The position numbers were made by a program, and so were the translations under genes. Shown here one piece after another: positions 24,091-32,604 of a stretch of 33,338 nucleotides of DNA. Positions within the stretch are counted from its first letter, which is position 1. Each line of letters opens with the position of its first letter. The notes under the pieces were generated by a model, which had not been told where the DNA came from, searched no databases, and saw nothing but the letters and a program-made list of their open reading frames with translations. The stretch is from an uncultured Lachnospiraceae bacterium (GTDB lineage Bacteria > Bacillota > Clostridia > Lachnospirales > Lachnospiraceae), in contig ONHZ01000072.1 of assembly GCA_900317755.1 (NCBI GenBank), forward strand, positions 1 through 33,338, given 5' to 3'.

Positions 24091-25805
24091 TGGATAGTGT
24101 TGTAGTTGAAAATAAAACAGAATTTTCTGAGAAGCGTCAGACGCTGGTTTCGTACAGGAATTATCGGAATAAGCGGACGGAGAGGAAGGTCGTCGGAGAG
24201 AGGATAGATGAGGTCTTCGATAAGGGAAGCTTTGAGGAAATTGAGCCTCTGATGGAGACGAAGAATCCGCTTGCTTTCGATGGATATGAAGAGAAGGTCC
24301 GTGAGAATCAGAATGTCACCGGTGCAAAGGATTCTGTGAAATGTGGTGTTGGAACGATTGACGGAATCGAGGCAGTCGGTGCGGAGCTTTCCAAGAATTT
24401 CCTGATGGGTTCGATGGGATCTGTCGAAGGTGAGAAGCTTACGCTTGCTTTTGAGGAAGGCGATAAGAGGAAATGTCCTGTCATTATCTTTTCTGCGAGC
24501 GGCGGAGCGAGAATGCAGGAAGGCATGTTTTCCCTGATGCAGATGGCGAAGACTTCTGCAGCCTGCAAGAGATTCAAGGATAACGGCGGGCTTTATATTT
24601 CAGTCCTCACGCATCCTACGACCGGCGGTGTTTCGGCCAGCTACGCAAATCTTGGTGATATTATTCTGGCAGAGCCGAAGGCACTTATTGGTTTTGCAGG
24701 ACCGAGAGTCATAGAGCAGACCATAGGCGAGAAGCTTCCCGAGGGTTTCCAGCGTGCTGAATTTCAGCTTGAGCATGGTTTTGTGGACAGGATTGTAAAG
24801 CGGGAAAATCTGAAAAGTGAAATTTCGAATCTGCTCAGACTGAATGGATTTGGCACAAAGCTTTCTGCTGAAGAAAATACTGAAAATTCCGCTGATCATT
24901 TAGCTGAAACGGAATTCAAAAAAGCAAAATCCATTGGAGCTGTTGCTGAATCGGAGACTGAGAAAACTTCAGCAGGAACAATATCTGAGGTTAAGATCGA
25001 GGATAGTGAATCTTCAGACAAGCCACTTGAGCCGTACGACCGTCTGATGATCGCCCGTGACAAGGACAGGCCGAAGATAAAGGATTTTGTCGATGCATTA
25101 TTTTCAGATTTCACTGAACTTCACGGCGACAGGCTCGGAAAAGATGATCAGGCGATCCTTGGTGGACTTGCCTATTTTCACGATATTCCGGTTACGGTGA
25201 TAGGCCACAGGAAGGGCAGAAATATCAAGGAAAATATGGCGGTGAATTTCGGAATGCCAGAGCCAGAAGGCTACAGGAAAGCACTTCGATTGATGAAGGA
25301 AGCCGAAAAATTCCACCGTCCTGTAATTACTTTTATTGACACGCCGGGAGCATATCCTGGAAAGGATGCGGAAGAGAACGGCCAGAGCACTGCGATTGCA
25401 GAGAATCTTGCAGAGATGAGCACACTGAAGACGCCAGTCCTTGTCATCGTAACAGGCGAAGGAAATAGCGGCGGCGCTTTAGCATTATCAGTCGGAGATC
25501 AAATCTGGATGCTTGAAAATTCAGTGTATTCCGTATTATCTCCCGAAGGTTTCGCCAGCATTCTCTGGAAGGATGCAAAGAAAAATAAGGAGGCCTGCAA
25601 GGTCATGAAAATGACGGCAAAAGACCTTCTTGATGGAGGAATGATTGACAGAGTCATCCCAGAGCCTGAAGGCGGAATCCAGAAGAATTTTGATGGATTT
25701 ATCAAAATGCTGGACGGTCAAATGATTGAAGAAATTCAGGAATTAATTAAGATTCCGACTGATGAACTAATAGCAAAAAGATATGAGAAATATAGAAATA
25801 TTTGA
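24090..25805 (+). CDS. accDA: Acetyl-CoA carboxylase carboxyltransferase, fused beta-alpha (AccD-AccA)
   Basis: It transfers the carboxyl group from biotin to acetyl-CoA, giving malonyl-CoA. One 571-residue chain holds an AccD-like half (about 25-250: FSASGGARMQEGMFSLMQMA, then HPTTGGVSASYANLGDI). A charged linker follows (about 252-310), and then an AccA-like half (DRLMIARDKDRPKIKDFVDA, ELHGDR, TFIDTPGAYPG, GEGNSGGALAL). The four-Cys zinc finger that usually begins bacterial AccD is missing; no Cys pairs occur in the first 80 residues. The N-terminal helix of AccA is also absent. It overlaps accC by one base, implying coupling. Confidence 0.93.
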   Translation: MDSVVVENKTEFSEKRQTLVSYRNYRNKRTERKVVGERIDEVFDKGSFEEIEPLMETKNPLAFDGYEEKVRENQNVTGAKDSVKCGVGTIDGIEAVGAELSKNFLMGSMGSVEGEKLTLAFEEGDKRKCPVIIFSASGGARMQEGMFSLMQMAKTSAACKRFKDNGGLYISVLTHPTTGGVSASYANLGDIILAEPKALIGFAGPRVIEQTIGEKLPEGFQRAEFQLEHGFVDRIVKRENLKSEISNLLRLNGFGTKLSAEENTENSADHLAETEFKKAKSIGAVAESETEKTSAGTISEVKIEDSESSDKPLEPYDRLMIARDKDRPKIKDFVDALFSDFTELHGDRLGKDDQAILGGLAYFHDIPVTVIGHRKGRNIKENMAVNFGMPEPEGYRKALRLMKEAEKFHRPVITFIDTPGAYPGKDAEENGQSTAIAENLAEMSTLKTPVLVIVTGEGNSGGALALSVGDQIWMLENSVYSVLSPEGFASILWKDAKKNKEACKVMKMTAKDLLDGGMIDRVIPEPEGGIQKNFDGFIKMLDGQMIEEIQELIKIPTDELIAKRYEKYRNI

Positions 25806-25816
25806 AAGGAGCATCG

Positions 25817-26755
25817 ATGAAGTTTCTAAATGAGATCCTCGGGATCAAGTATCCATTTATTCAGGGCGGCATGGCAAACATAGCAACTGGCGAATTTGCC
25901 GCAGCCTGCTCAAATGCCGGAGGACTTGGCATTATCGCAACAGGCGGTATGACGGCAGAGAGCCTCGAGGATAATATCAAAAAGGCAAGGAAATTAACAG
26001 ACAAGCCATTCGGCGTAAACATGATGCTCATGAATCCTGAGATGGATGATATGGCTGAAATCGTTGCAAGAGAGCATGTCGAAATCGTAACGACGGGTGC
26101 AGGAAATCCTGCAAAATATCTTGCCATGTGGAAGGATGCCGGCATCAAGGTATTCCCGGTATCGGGCTCATGCCTCATTTCTGCCAGACTTGTAAAGGAC
26201 GGCGTCGATGGCATCATTGCAGAGGGAACAGAGAGCGGCGGTCATGTCGGTGAGATGACAACGATGACGCTCGTTCCGCAGATGGTCGATGCACTTGGTC
26301 CTGATGTGCCAGTCATCGCAGCAGGCGGTATTGCATCCGGCAGACAGATTGCAGCAGCCTATGCGCTCGGTGCCTGCGGCGTCCAGATGGGAACCGCACT
26401 TCTCGTCAGTGAAGAGTGCCCGATCCATGAGAACTACAAGAATGCAGTCCTCAAAGCAAAAGACAACAGCACAGTCGTCACAGGCCGCTCAGTCAATGCG
26501 CCGGTCCGTATCATCAAAAACAAGATGGCCCGTGCCTACATCAAGGAAGAAAATGCAGGCGCATCACAGGAAGAACTTGAGAAATTCACGCTTGGCTCCC
26601 TCCGCAAGGCAGTCTTCGATGGCAACACCGACGAGGGCTCACTCATGGCAGGCCAGGTCTGCGGGCAGCTTCACAAGATTGAGCCCGTCGCAGACATCTT
26701 CGCAAGACTTTCGGATGAAACCCGCACAACGCTTGATTATTTGAGGACAATATAA
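25817..26755 (+). CDS. fabK: Enoyl-ACP reductase II (FMN-dependent)
   Basis: It performs the last reduction of each elongation cycle, using FMN and NAD(P)H. The 312-residue protein matches the FabK/nitronate monooxygenase-like fold: MKFLNEILGIKYPFIQGGMA, GGLGIIATGG, KPFGVNMMLM, the catalytic loop TESGGHVGEMTT with His143, and IAAGGIASGRQIAAAYALGA. AAAGGAG precedes ATG 25817 by five bases; a TTG at 25802 in frame is discounted. It starts 11 bases after accDA and overlaps fabG by one base. Confidence 0.95.
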   Translation: MKFLNEILGIKYPFIQGGMANIATGEFAAACSNAGGLGIIATGGMTAESLEDNIKKARKLTDKPFGVNMMLMNPEMDDMAEIVAREHVEIVTTGAGNPAKYLAMWKDAGIKVFPVSGSCLISARLVKDGVDGIIAEGTESGGHVGEMTTMTLVPQMVDALGPDVPVIAAGGIASGRQIAAAYALGACGVQMGTALLVSEECPIHENYKNAVLKAKDNSTVVTGRSVNAPVRIIKNKMARAYIKEENAGASQEELEKFTLGSLRKAVFDGNTDEGSLMAGQVCGQLHKIEPVADIFARLSDETRTTLDYLRTI

Positions 26756-27501
26756 TGTTAGATTTTAAGAATAGAACCGCATTGATCACAGGTGCGAGCG
26801 CAGGCATCGGCCGTGCGATTGCCGTGAAGTTTGCAGAGAATAATGCAAATGTAATCATCAATTATTCGGGCAATGAAGACGGCGCAAAAGAGACCGAAAG
26901 ACTTTGCAAGGAAGCGAATCAGAATGCGCGCACCTTTATCCTGAAGGCAGATGTCTCAAATATGGAAGATGTCGACAGGATGTTTTCCGAGGCACTGAAG
27001 CTGACCGGTGAAATCGATATTCTGGTAAATAATGCCGGAATCACGAGAGACAATCTCCTTCTCATGATGAAGCCTGAAGATTTTGACAGAGTGCTTGAGG
27101 TCAATCTCTACGGTACATTTAATTGCATGAAGAAGGCTTCCAAAATCATGCTGAAGCAGAAGTATGGACGAATCATCAGCATGTCAAGCATCGTCGGTGT
27201 TGAGGGAAATCCGGGTCAGGTAAATTATGCTGCAAGCAAGGCTGGCATCATCGGAATGACGAAGTCACTTGCGAAGGAGCTTGCAAAGAAAAATATTACT
27301 GTAAATGCAATCGCTCCAGGAATGATTGAGACAGACATGACTGGAAAATTAACGGATACGCAGAAGTCTGAAATCCTGAAGGAAATCCCATTTGGAAGAA
27401 TGGGACGTCCTGAAGAAGTCGCAAATGCTGTCGTATTTCTTGCGAGTGAGGAAGCATCATATATTACTGGACAGGTTCTTGGCGTAGACGGCGGAATGTA
27501 A
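26755..27501 (+). CDS. fabG: 3-oxoacyl-ACP reductase
   Basis: An NADPH-dependent reductase of the beta-keto group, short-chain dehydrogenase family. The 248-residue protein has the cofactor loop TGASAGIGRAIA, NNAGITRDN, catalytic Ser145 in SSIVG, and YAASKAG with Tyr158 and Lys162. It ends VLGVDGGM as usual. The ATG overlaps the fabK stop (TAATG). Confidence 0.96.
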   Translation: MLDFKNRTALITGASAGIGRAIAVKFAENNANVIINYSGNEDGAKETERLCKEANQNARTFILKADVSNMEDVDRMFSEALKLTGEIDILVNNAGITRDNLLLMMKPEDFDRVLEVNLYGTFNCMKKASKIMLKQKYGRIISMSSIVGVEGNPGQVNYAASKAGIIGMTKSLAKELAKKNITVNAIAPGMIETDMTGKLTDTQKSEILKEIPFGRMGRPEEVANAVVFLASEEASYITGQVLGVDGGM

Positions 27502-27526
27502 TAAAAATTTCTGGAAAGGAAACATC

Positions 27527-28759
27527 ATGGGTAGAAAAGTAGCAATCACAGGACTTGGAATCGTCTGTGGAATCGGAAATAATAAGGAAGAGGTCTGGAA
27601 ATCAGTAAAGGCTGGAAAGACCGGTGTCGCACCTATCACAAGGTATGACTGCACAGACCAGAAGGTTAAGCTCGCTGCAGAAATCAAGGGATTAAACTAT
27701 GAGGACTACATCGATAAGAAGTCCCTTCGTAAGATGGACATGTTTTCAAAATATGCCATGGTCGCAGCAGTTCAGGCAATGAAGGATTCAGGTCTTGAGG
27801 AGCTCGATGAGGACAGGGAACGCTGGGGAATTATCATGGGTTCCGGCATCGGCGGCTTACAGACAATCGAAGAAGAAAAAGTCACAGGCATGAACAAGGG
27901 CTATGACAGGGTTTCTCCTTATTTCATTCCAAAGTCAATTTCAAATATGGCAGCAGGAAACATCGCTATCAGATACGGCCTCAAGGGCTACTGCAGCTGC
28001 ATCGTCACATCCTGCACATCTGCTGCAAATTCCATCGGTGATTCCTTCAGAAATATACGAGATGGTTATGAAGACATCATGCTCTGCGGCGGTGCAGAAT
28101 CAGCAATCACCCCACTTGCAATTGGAGGATTTACATCGCTTATGGCAACTACGCATGCTATAGATGTATCAAGAGCTTCCATTCCTTTCGATGCAGAAAG
28201 AAGCGGTTTCGTCATGGGCGAGGGGGCAGGCGTTCTCGTTCTCGAGGAATATGAGCATGCCGTAAAGCGTGGCGCACACATTTATGCAATCATGGCAGGC
28301 TATGGCACAAACTGCGACGCATATCACATCACAGCTCCTTCACCAGAAGGCGTCGGTGCAGAAAAATGTATGCGCCTCGCACTTAATGATGCTGGCATCA
28401 CACCAGACGACGTTGATTATGTCAACGCCCACGGCACATCCACAAAGATGAACGATGAGCGTGAAACTGCAGCCATTAAGAGAGTTTTCGCAGACGATCC
28501 GAAGCGTGTAAAGGTAAGCTCGACAAAGTCTATGACCGGACATCTTCTTGGAGCCAGCGGTGCAGTTGAAGCCGTCATCACAACGCTCGGTGTTGAAAAT
28601 CAGTTCCTCCCGCCGACAGTAAACTACAAAGTCCCGGATCCGGCCTGTGACCTCGACTATGTTCCGAATCAGGGCTACAACCACGAAATCCGCTACGCCC
28701 TTTCCAACTCATTCGGCTTCGGCGGCCACAATGCCACACTGGTATTCAAGAGAGCATGA
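27527..28759 (+). CDS. fabF: 3-oxoacyl-ACP synthase II
   Basis: The elongating condensing enzyme. The 410-residue protein shows the complete Cys-His-His triad: Cys163 in VTSCTSAAN, His302 in NAHGTST and His339 in MTGHLLGASGA. It ends SNSFGFGGHNATLVFKRA. AAAGGA lies upstream of ATG 27527, 25 bases after fabG. With FabH absent from this cluster, FabF covers elongation only. Confidence 0.96.
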   Translation: MGRKVAITGLGIVCGIGNNKEEVWKSVKAGKTGVAPITRYDCTDQKVKLAAEIKGLNYEDYIDKKSLRKMDMFSKYAMVAAVQAMKDSGLEELDEDRERWGIIMGSGIGGLQTIEEEKVTGMNKGYDRVSPYFIPKSISNMAAGNIAIRYGLKGYCSCIVTSCTSAANSIGDSFRNIRDGYEDIMLCGGAESAITPLAIGGFTSLMATTHAIDVSRASIPFDAERSGFVMGEGAGVLVLEEYEHAVKRGAHIYAIMAGYGTNCDAYHITAPSPEGVGAEKCMRLALNDAGITPDDVDYVNAHGTSTKMNDERETAAIKRVFADDPKRVKVSSTKSMTGHLLGASGAVEAVITTLGVENQFLPPTVNYKVPDPACDLDYVPNQGYNHEIRYALSNSFGFGGHNATLVFKRA

Positions 28760-28829
28760 ATTTGACATTCATTGTTAGCCGAAAATGAAAACTTTTCTGC
28801 GTGTGCATAGAGCATATTAAGGAGTCAAA

Positions 28830-29264
28830 ATGCAACTGAATTCAGATGAAATCAAAAAGATTTTACCCCACCGCTACCCATTCCTTCTGGTGGACAAAAT
28901 ATTAGATTACGAACCCGGCAAATTTGCCGATGGCAGAAAATGTGTCTCTGTCAATGAGATGCAGTTCTGCGGACATTTTCCTGAGAAAGCAGTTATGCCA
29001 GGCGTGCTTTTGATCGAGGCACTTGCCCAGACCGGTGCTGTCGCATTACTTTCTGAAGAAGAAAACAGAGGAAAAATCGTCCTCTTCGGCGGTATTAAAA
29101 ATGCCCGTTTCAGACGCCAGGTAGTTCCCGGTGATGTTGTAGACCTTCACTGCGAAATCATCGCCAGAAAAGGCCCAGTCGGTGTAGGCAAGGCAGTCGC
29201 CAAAGTTGATGGTGAAGTCGCAGTAAATGCCGAGCTTACATTTGCGATTTCCGGCACAGATTGA
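28830..29264 (+). CDS. fabZ: 3-hydroxyacyl-ACP dehydratase
   Basis: It dehydrates 3-hydroxyacyl-ACP to trans-2-enoyl-ACP. The 144-residue hotdog-fold protein starts with LNSDEIKKILPHRYPFLLVD. It has catalytic His49 in CGHFPEKAVMPGV and Glu63 in LLIEALAQ. AAGGAG precedes ATG 28830. A 70-base gap separates it from fabF. No terminator is visible after it, but a new promoter arises in the next gap. Confidence 0.96.
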   Translation: MQLNSDEIKKILPHRYPFLLVDKILDYEPGKFADGRKCVSVNEMQFCGHFPEKAVMPGVLLIEALAQTGAVALLSEEENRGKIVLFGGIKNARFRRQVVPGDVVDLHCEIIARKGPVGVGKAVAKVDGEVAVNAELTFAISGTD

Positions 29265-29302
29265 TATTAGGATTTTTGGTTTTAGATCAATTGTGTGTAT
29301 CA

Positions 29303-29338
29303 TTGACAATTTTCATTAAATAAAGTATTTTAACTAAA
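29303..29338 (+). promoter_or_regulatory. Promoter of the MarR-type gene with overlapping regulator site 5
   Basis: TTGACA (29303-29308), a 17-base spacer and TATTTT (29326-29331) form the promoter. TTTAACTAAA (29329-29338) overlaps the -10, and the wider 18-base window AACTAAATATTTTAAGTT is an imperfect palindrome. Repressor binding here would block transcription, consistent with autoregulation. Confidence 0.6.
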
Positions 29339-29375
29339 TATTTTAAGTTAGTGGAAAGCCATTGAGGGGAATCCA

Positions 29376-29942
29376 ATGAAAGATAAAAAAGATAAAAAGA
29401 AAAAGAACAGCGCTGAAACAGCTGCAGCAAAGGCAGAAAAAATCGGAAAAAGTGATATTCCTGAAGAAGACAGGATTGCCCTTGAAAAAGGCGTCACGGA
29501 AAAGCTCTTTGAAGATGTTTATCTGAATTTCAAGCTGCACTTCTATCAGATGGTTTTCAAGAATTTTGAGGATCGTGAGGCGACGCTCACGACTGTCGAA
29601 TCCTTCTGCATGGAAGTGATCTACGCACTTGGAAATCCGACGGTCAATCAGTTTGCGACCTTCATCGGTATTTCATCGCCTAACGCCGCATACAAGATTA
29701 ATAATCTGATCAAGAAAGGGTATCTCAATAAGGTCCAGTCAGACACAGACAAAAGGGAATACCACCTTCAGGTCACTGAAAAATATATAAATTATTATAA
29801 TGTGAGCGCTTCATATGTTTCAGAGGTATTGAAAAACTGCCGTGAAAGCATGTCTGATAAGGAATGGTCAGAATTCTATCATGCGCTTTCGTGTATTGAA
29901 AAAGAGCAGGAAAAGACAGTAAAGCGCCCGTCACATAACTGA
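29376..29942 (+). CDS. MarR-family regulator, FabT-like
   Basis: A winged-helix DNA-binding protein, 188 residues. The recognition region is VNQFATFIGISSPNAAYKIN followed by NLIKKGYLNKVQSDTDKREY (about residues 90-135). Residues 1-40 are a Lys/Ala-rich extension (MKDKKDKKKKNSAETAAAKA) not usual for the family. In streptococci and lactococci, FabT is a MarR repressor of fab genes that responds to acyl-ACP. Its position between fabZ and fabD supports the same role here by inference. GAGGGG precedes ATG 29376. Its own promoter carries a candidate site, and fabD starts 16 bases downstream. Confidence 0.82.
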   Translation: MKDKKDKKKKNSAETAAAKAEKIGKSDIPEEDRIALEKGVTEKLFEDVYLNFKLHFYQMVFKNFEDREATLTTVESFCMEVIYALGNPTVNQFATFIGISSPNAAYKINNLIKKGYLNKVQSDTDKREYHLQVTEKYINYYNVSASYVSEVLKNCRESMSDKEWSEFYHALSCIEKEQEKTVKRPSHN

Positions 29943-29958
29943 AAGGTTAAAAAGAATA

Positions 29959-30894
29959 ATGGGAAAAACAGCATTTTTATTTGCAGGACAGGGAAGCCAG
30001 AAGACTGGCATGGGAAAGGACTTTTATGAAGCCTTTCCTGAGTTTCAAAAAGAATTTGATTCTGCAAACCTTGATTTTGATCTCAAAGAGACCTGCTTTG
30101 AAAATCCCGGCGATATATTATTACAGACGCAGTACACCCAGCCGGCACTTGTTGCTTTTGCATGCGGTGTAGATGCGATTCTGAAGAGTAAAGGAATAGT
30201 TCCGGATTTCACCGTAGGGCTTTCATTAGGAGAATATTCAGCACTTCATAGCGCAGGCGTTTTCGATTCAAAGACTGCAATTGCGACAGTTGCATTCAGA
30301 GGGAAGGTCATGGCTGAGGCATCAAAGGGGCTTGATGTCGGGATGACAGCCATTCTTTCATTTCCTGAGGAGGAGATAAAAAAGTGCTGTGAAGAAGCAT
30401 CTGCATTAGGTTACGTCTCAATCTGCAATTACAACTGCCCTGGGCAGATCGTAATAGGAGGAGAAAAGGCAGCTGTAGATAAAGCAACGGAGCTTGCCAA
30501 GGAAGGCGGAGCAAGGCGCTGTGTTCCTCTTTCAGTTTCAGGTCCATTTCATACAGCACTTATGAAGCCAGCCGGTGACAAATTGAATCAATATTTTAAG
30601 AACATAGAATTTCAAAAGCCAAAATGCACAGTCCTTTCAAACTTCCTCGGCGGGCCATATTCAGATGATGTAAGTATCCCGGAACTGCTTGTCGAGCAGG
30701 TTCAAAAGCCGATAAGGCTGGATAAGGATATTGAATATCTTTTCAAATCAGGTGTGACACGCTTTATAGAAATAGGTCCCGGCAAGGCGCTTACAGGTTT
30801 TGTAAATAAAACGGCAAAAGCGCTGGGCGTTGACAGGGAAGCCTATACAGCAGTTTCCATCGATATGGTTAGTGATATTGAAGGAATTGCCTAA
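29959..30894 (+). CDS. fabD: Malonyl-CoA:ACP transacylase
   Basis: It transfers malonate from CoA to ACP. The 311-residue protein begins MGKTAFLFAGQGSQKTGMGK. It has the nucleophile Ser89 in GLSLGEYSAL, the acyltransferase Arg in FRGKVM, and His198 in GPFHTALM. It ends in the usual ferredoxin-like and IEIGPGKAL region. GAAAGG lies 12 bases before ATG 29959. It is last in the locus, away from acpP and fabK, where many Firmicutes place it. Confidence 0.96.
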   Translation: MGKTAFLFAGQGSQKTGMGKDFYEAFPEFQKEFDSANLDFDLKETCFENPGDILLQTQYTQPALVAFACGVDAILKSKGIVPDFTVGLSLGEYSALHSAGVFDSKTAIATVAFRGKVMAEASKGLDVGMTAILSFPEEEIKKCCEEASALGYVSICNYNCPGQIVIGGEKAAVDKATELAKEGGARRCVPLSVSGPFHTALMKPAGDKLNQYFKNIEFQKPKCTVLSNFLGGPYSDDVSIPELLVEQVQKPIRLDKDIEYLFKSGVTRFIEIGPGKALTGFVNKTAKALGVDREAYTAVSIDMVSDIEGIA

Positions 30895-30951
30895 GAATTT
30901 TACTGTTAGATAACTATTTTAGTGAGCTGAATCTGTTAATGTAAATGTATT

Positions 30952-31001
30952 AAATACCCTCTTTACTGGACAAAATGAATCCAGTGAGGAGGGTATTTTT
31001 T
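30952..31001 (+). terminator. Long terminator of the fatty-acid locus
   Basis: A stem of about 19 bp pairs 30952-30970 with 30980-30998, with two G-U pairs and a nine-base loop, and continues into T. It is the strongest terminator in the window and marks the end of the fab transcripts. Confidence 0.95.
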
Positions 31002-31024
31002 ACATTTATTTTACAGATGGCCGC

Positions 31025-31053
31025 TTGACAAGGGAAAATGCCGATAATAATAT
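31025..31053 (+). promoter_or_regulatory. Candidate promoter of the glucosaminidase pair
   Basis: A perfect TTGACA (31025-31030), a 17-base spacer and TAATAT (31048-31053) would give a leader of about 130 bases before the next gene. The leader contains a small AGACC/GGTCT hairpin near 31146-31170 and an 11-codon frame at 31142. Confidence 0.5.
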
Positions 31054-31188
31054 GAATTTATTACAATTCTTTCAGGTAGTTTCCAGATATCCCATTACAT
31101 CAAGTAAAGAAAAGTAATATTAGATATATACGAATGTATTAATGGCAGACCATATAAATGTCGAAGGTCTTATATGAGGAGATAACGT

Positions 31189-32589
31189 ATGAAAAGCGCA
31201 CTTGAACACGACTTATTTTTTGATCCTGGTGCAACATTGGAGGAAGGATTTAGCATCAAAAGAAGCTTTACTGCCATACAGATAATGCTGGAGGAGCTGA
31301 GCGGGATTGCGGCAGATATGATAGAGGCGGCCGAGGCACTGCCTTCTGACCTTAAGAATCGTGCATTCATAAATTCATGTTGTGACCTGATAGGAGAAAT
31401 AAGAAAATACGACTTCGAGGAGTATGGGAATAGGGTTGACAAGGCGATAAAAACCCTTGATGAAGACCTGGGGCTGGCAGAAATTGCACTAAAAAAGGGG
31501 CTTGAGTCTAGTGGGGCCGAACTGAAGGAAGCATCGTCGATATTGGAAAGCCTTACAGACTCGATAAGCTATCAGACTTATTCTAGGACAGCCAAAATAG
31601 CAGGGAGCAGTAGTAAGGCGGATAATCTAAATGAAATATATGTAAGCGAGGAAGAACTTGATGAGGAGGAAAAGACAGTAGAAAGGAAATTCCGGGAGGT
31701 CGATGAGATGAACACCTACCTGAACTTCCTCATGCAAGGCGAGCACGAGAGCGCAAGCTACTTTGCCCGCAGGGAGGAGTACAAGAAAAAGATTCTTGAT
31801 AAGATTTCAAAAGGGGAAGAAGCGCTAATTGAGTTGCCTAATGGCATGCACGTTACCTTTTACCCGATGCCTGCATCATTTAGAAAAACGGTGTATATAC
31901 AGGATAATTATTGCAAGCAAAAAGCACAAAAGGCGGTGAAAAGTGCAAAAACCGGAAAAGATGGCCAACCGATAACAGAATATAAGATTGCCCAATATAA
32001 TGATATTTATACAGCTATGCTTCCATATGAGCATCTGAGCGACTCGGATAAATATCAGTTTATTGATATATCAAAATCAGAAAATATTAGCGTAGGAAAA
32101 GTAAAGGAATTATTATCAGATAAAAATGATTTAGATGAAAACGCAGAGGATTTCTATACTGCCTCTAAAGTGGCAGACATCAGTGTAGTTTACCTTATCA
32201 GCCATGCACGTTATGAGACAGATGAAGGGGCAGATATTTCACGTACTGATAAGGAGACGGATATCGAATATTTCGATTATTATGGTTACGGTGCATATGA
32301 TGACAATACAACACAGGGCATGATAGATGAATCAAAAAGACATGGATGGCTAACGAAGCGGGATGCCATTATTGGAGGCACGAAGCTAATAAAAAATAAT
32401 TATGTCGAGGGGAGAAATCAAAAGACACGCTATACTATTAGGTACAATCCCAACAATGAGACGGAATATCAATATGCTTCAGATATTGATTGGACTACTA
32501 AGCAGGTGAAAAAGCAGGCGATTATTGATTATTATAATGACCTTGCACCGAGCAATACATATTATCGAATACCATATTATTCTGAGTAA
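31189..32589 (+). CDS. Glucosaminidase (GH73-type) domain protein without a signal peptide
   Basis: The C-terminal domain (about 298-455) resembles peptidoglycan N-acetylglucosaminidases. It has VVYLISHARYETDEG with probable catalytic Glu343, FDYYGYGAYDDN, HGWLTKRDAIIGGTKLIKNN, RYTIRYNPN and YQYASDIDW, each aligning with motifs of the LytG/AcmA family. The N-terminus is soluble (MKSALEHDLFFDPGATLEEG), so no Sec signal is seen. Residues about 20-130 are predicted helical, followed by an acidic stretch (EEELDEEEKTVERKFRE) and a Lys-rich part. Family members are normally exported by Sec, so an alternative export route such as type VII is possible but unproven; no LXG or WXG motif was recognised. 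GAGGAG precedes ATG 31189. An exported protein gene follows 15 bases later. Confidence 0.72.
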   Translation: MKSALEHDLFFDPGATLEEGFSIKRSFTAIQIMLEELSGIAADMIEAAEALPSDLKNRAFINSCCDLIGEIRKYDFEEYGNRVDKAIKTLDEDLGLAEIALKKGLESSGAELKEASSILESLTDSISYQTYSRTAKIAGSSSKADNLNEIYVSEEELDEEEKTVERKFREVDEMNTYLNFLMQGEHESASYFARREEYKKKILDKISKGEEALIELPNGMHVTFYPMPASFRKTVYIQDNYCKQKAQKAVKSAKTGKDGQPITEYKIAQYNDIYTAMLPYEHLSDSDKYQFIDISKSENISVGKVKELLSDKNDLDENAEDFYTASKVADISVVYLISHARYETDEGADISRTDKETDIEYFDYYGYGAYDDNTTQGMIDESKRHGWLTKRDAIIGGTKLIKNNYVEGRNQKTRYTIRYNPNNETEYQYASDIDWTTKQVKKQAIIDYYNDLAPSNTYYRIPYYSE

Positions 32590-32604
32590 GAGGAGTCGAC
32601 AATT

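Noticed and set aside
26289-26744. 151-codon plus-strand ORF inside fabK in another frame
   Set aside because: Its Ser/Gln/Arg-rich composition is that of a frame shadow, and fabK is well supported.
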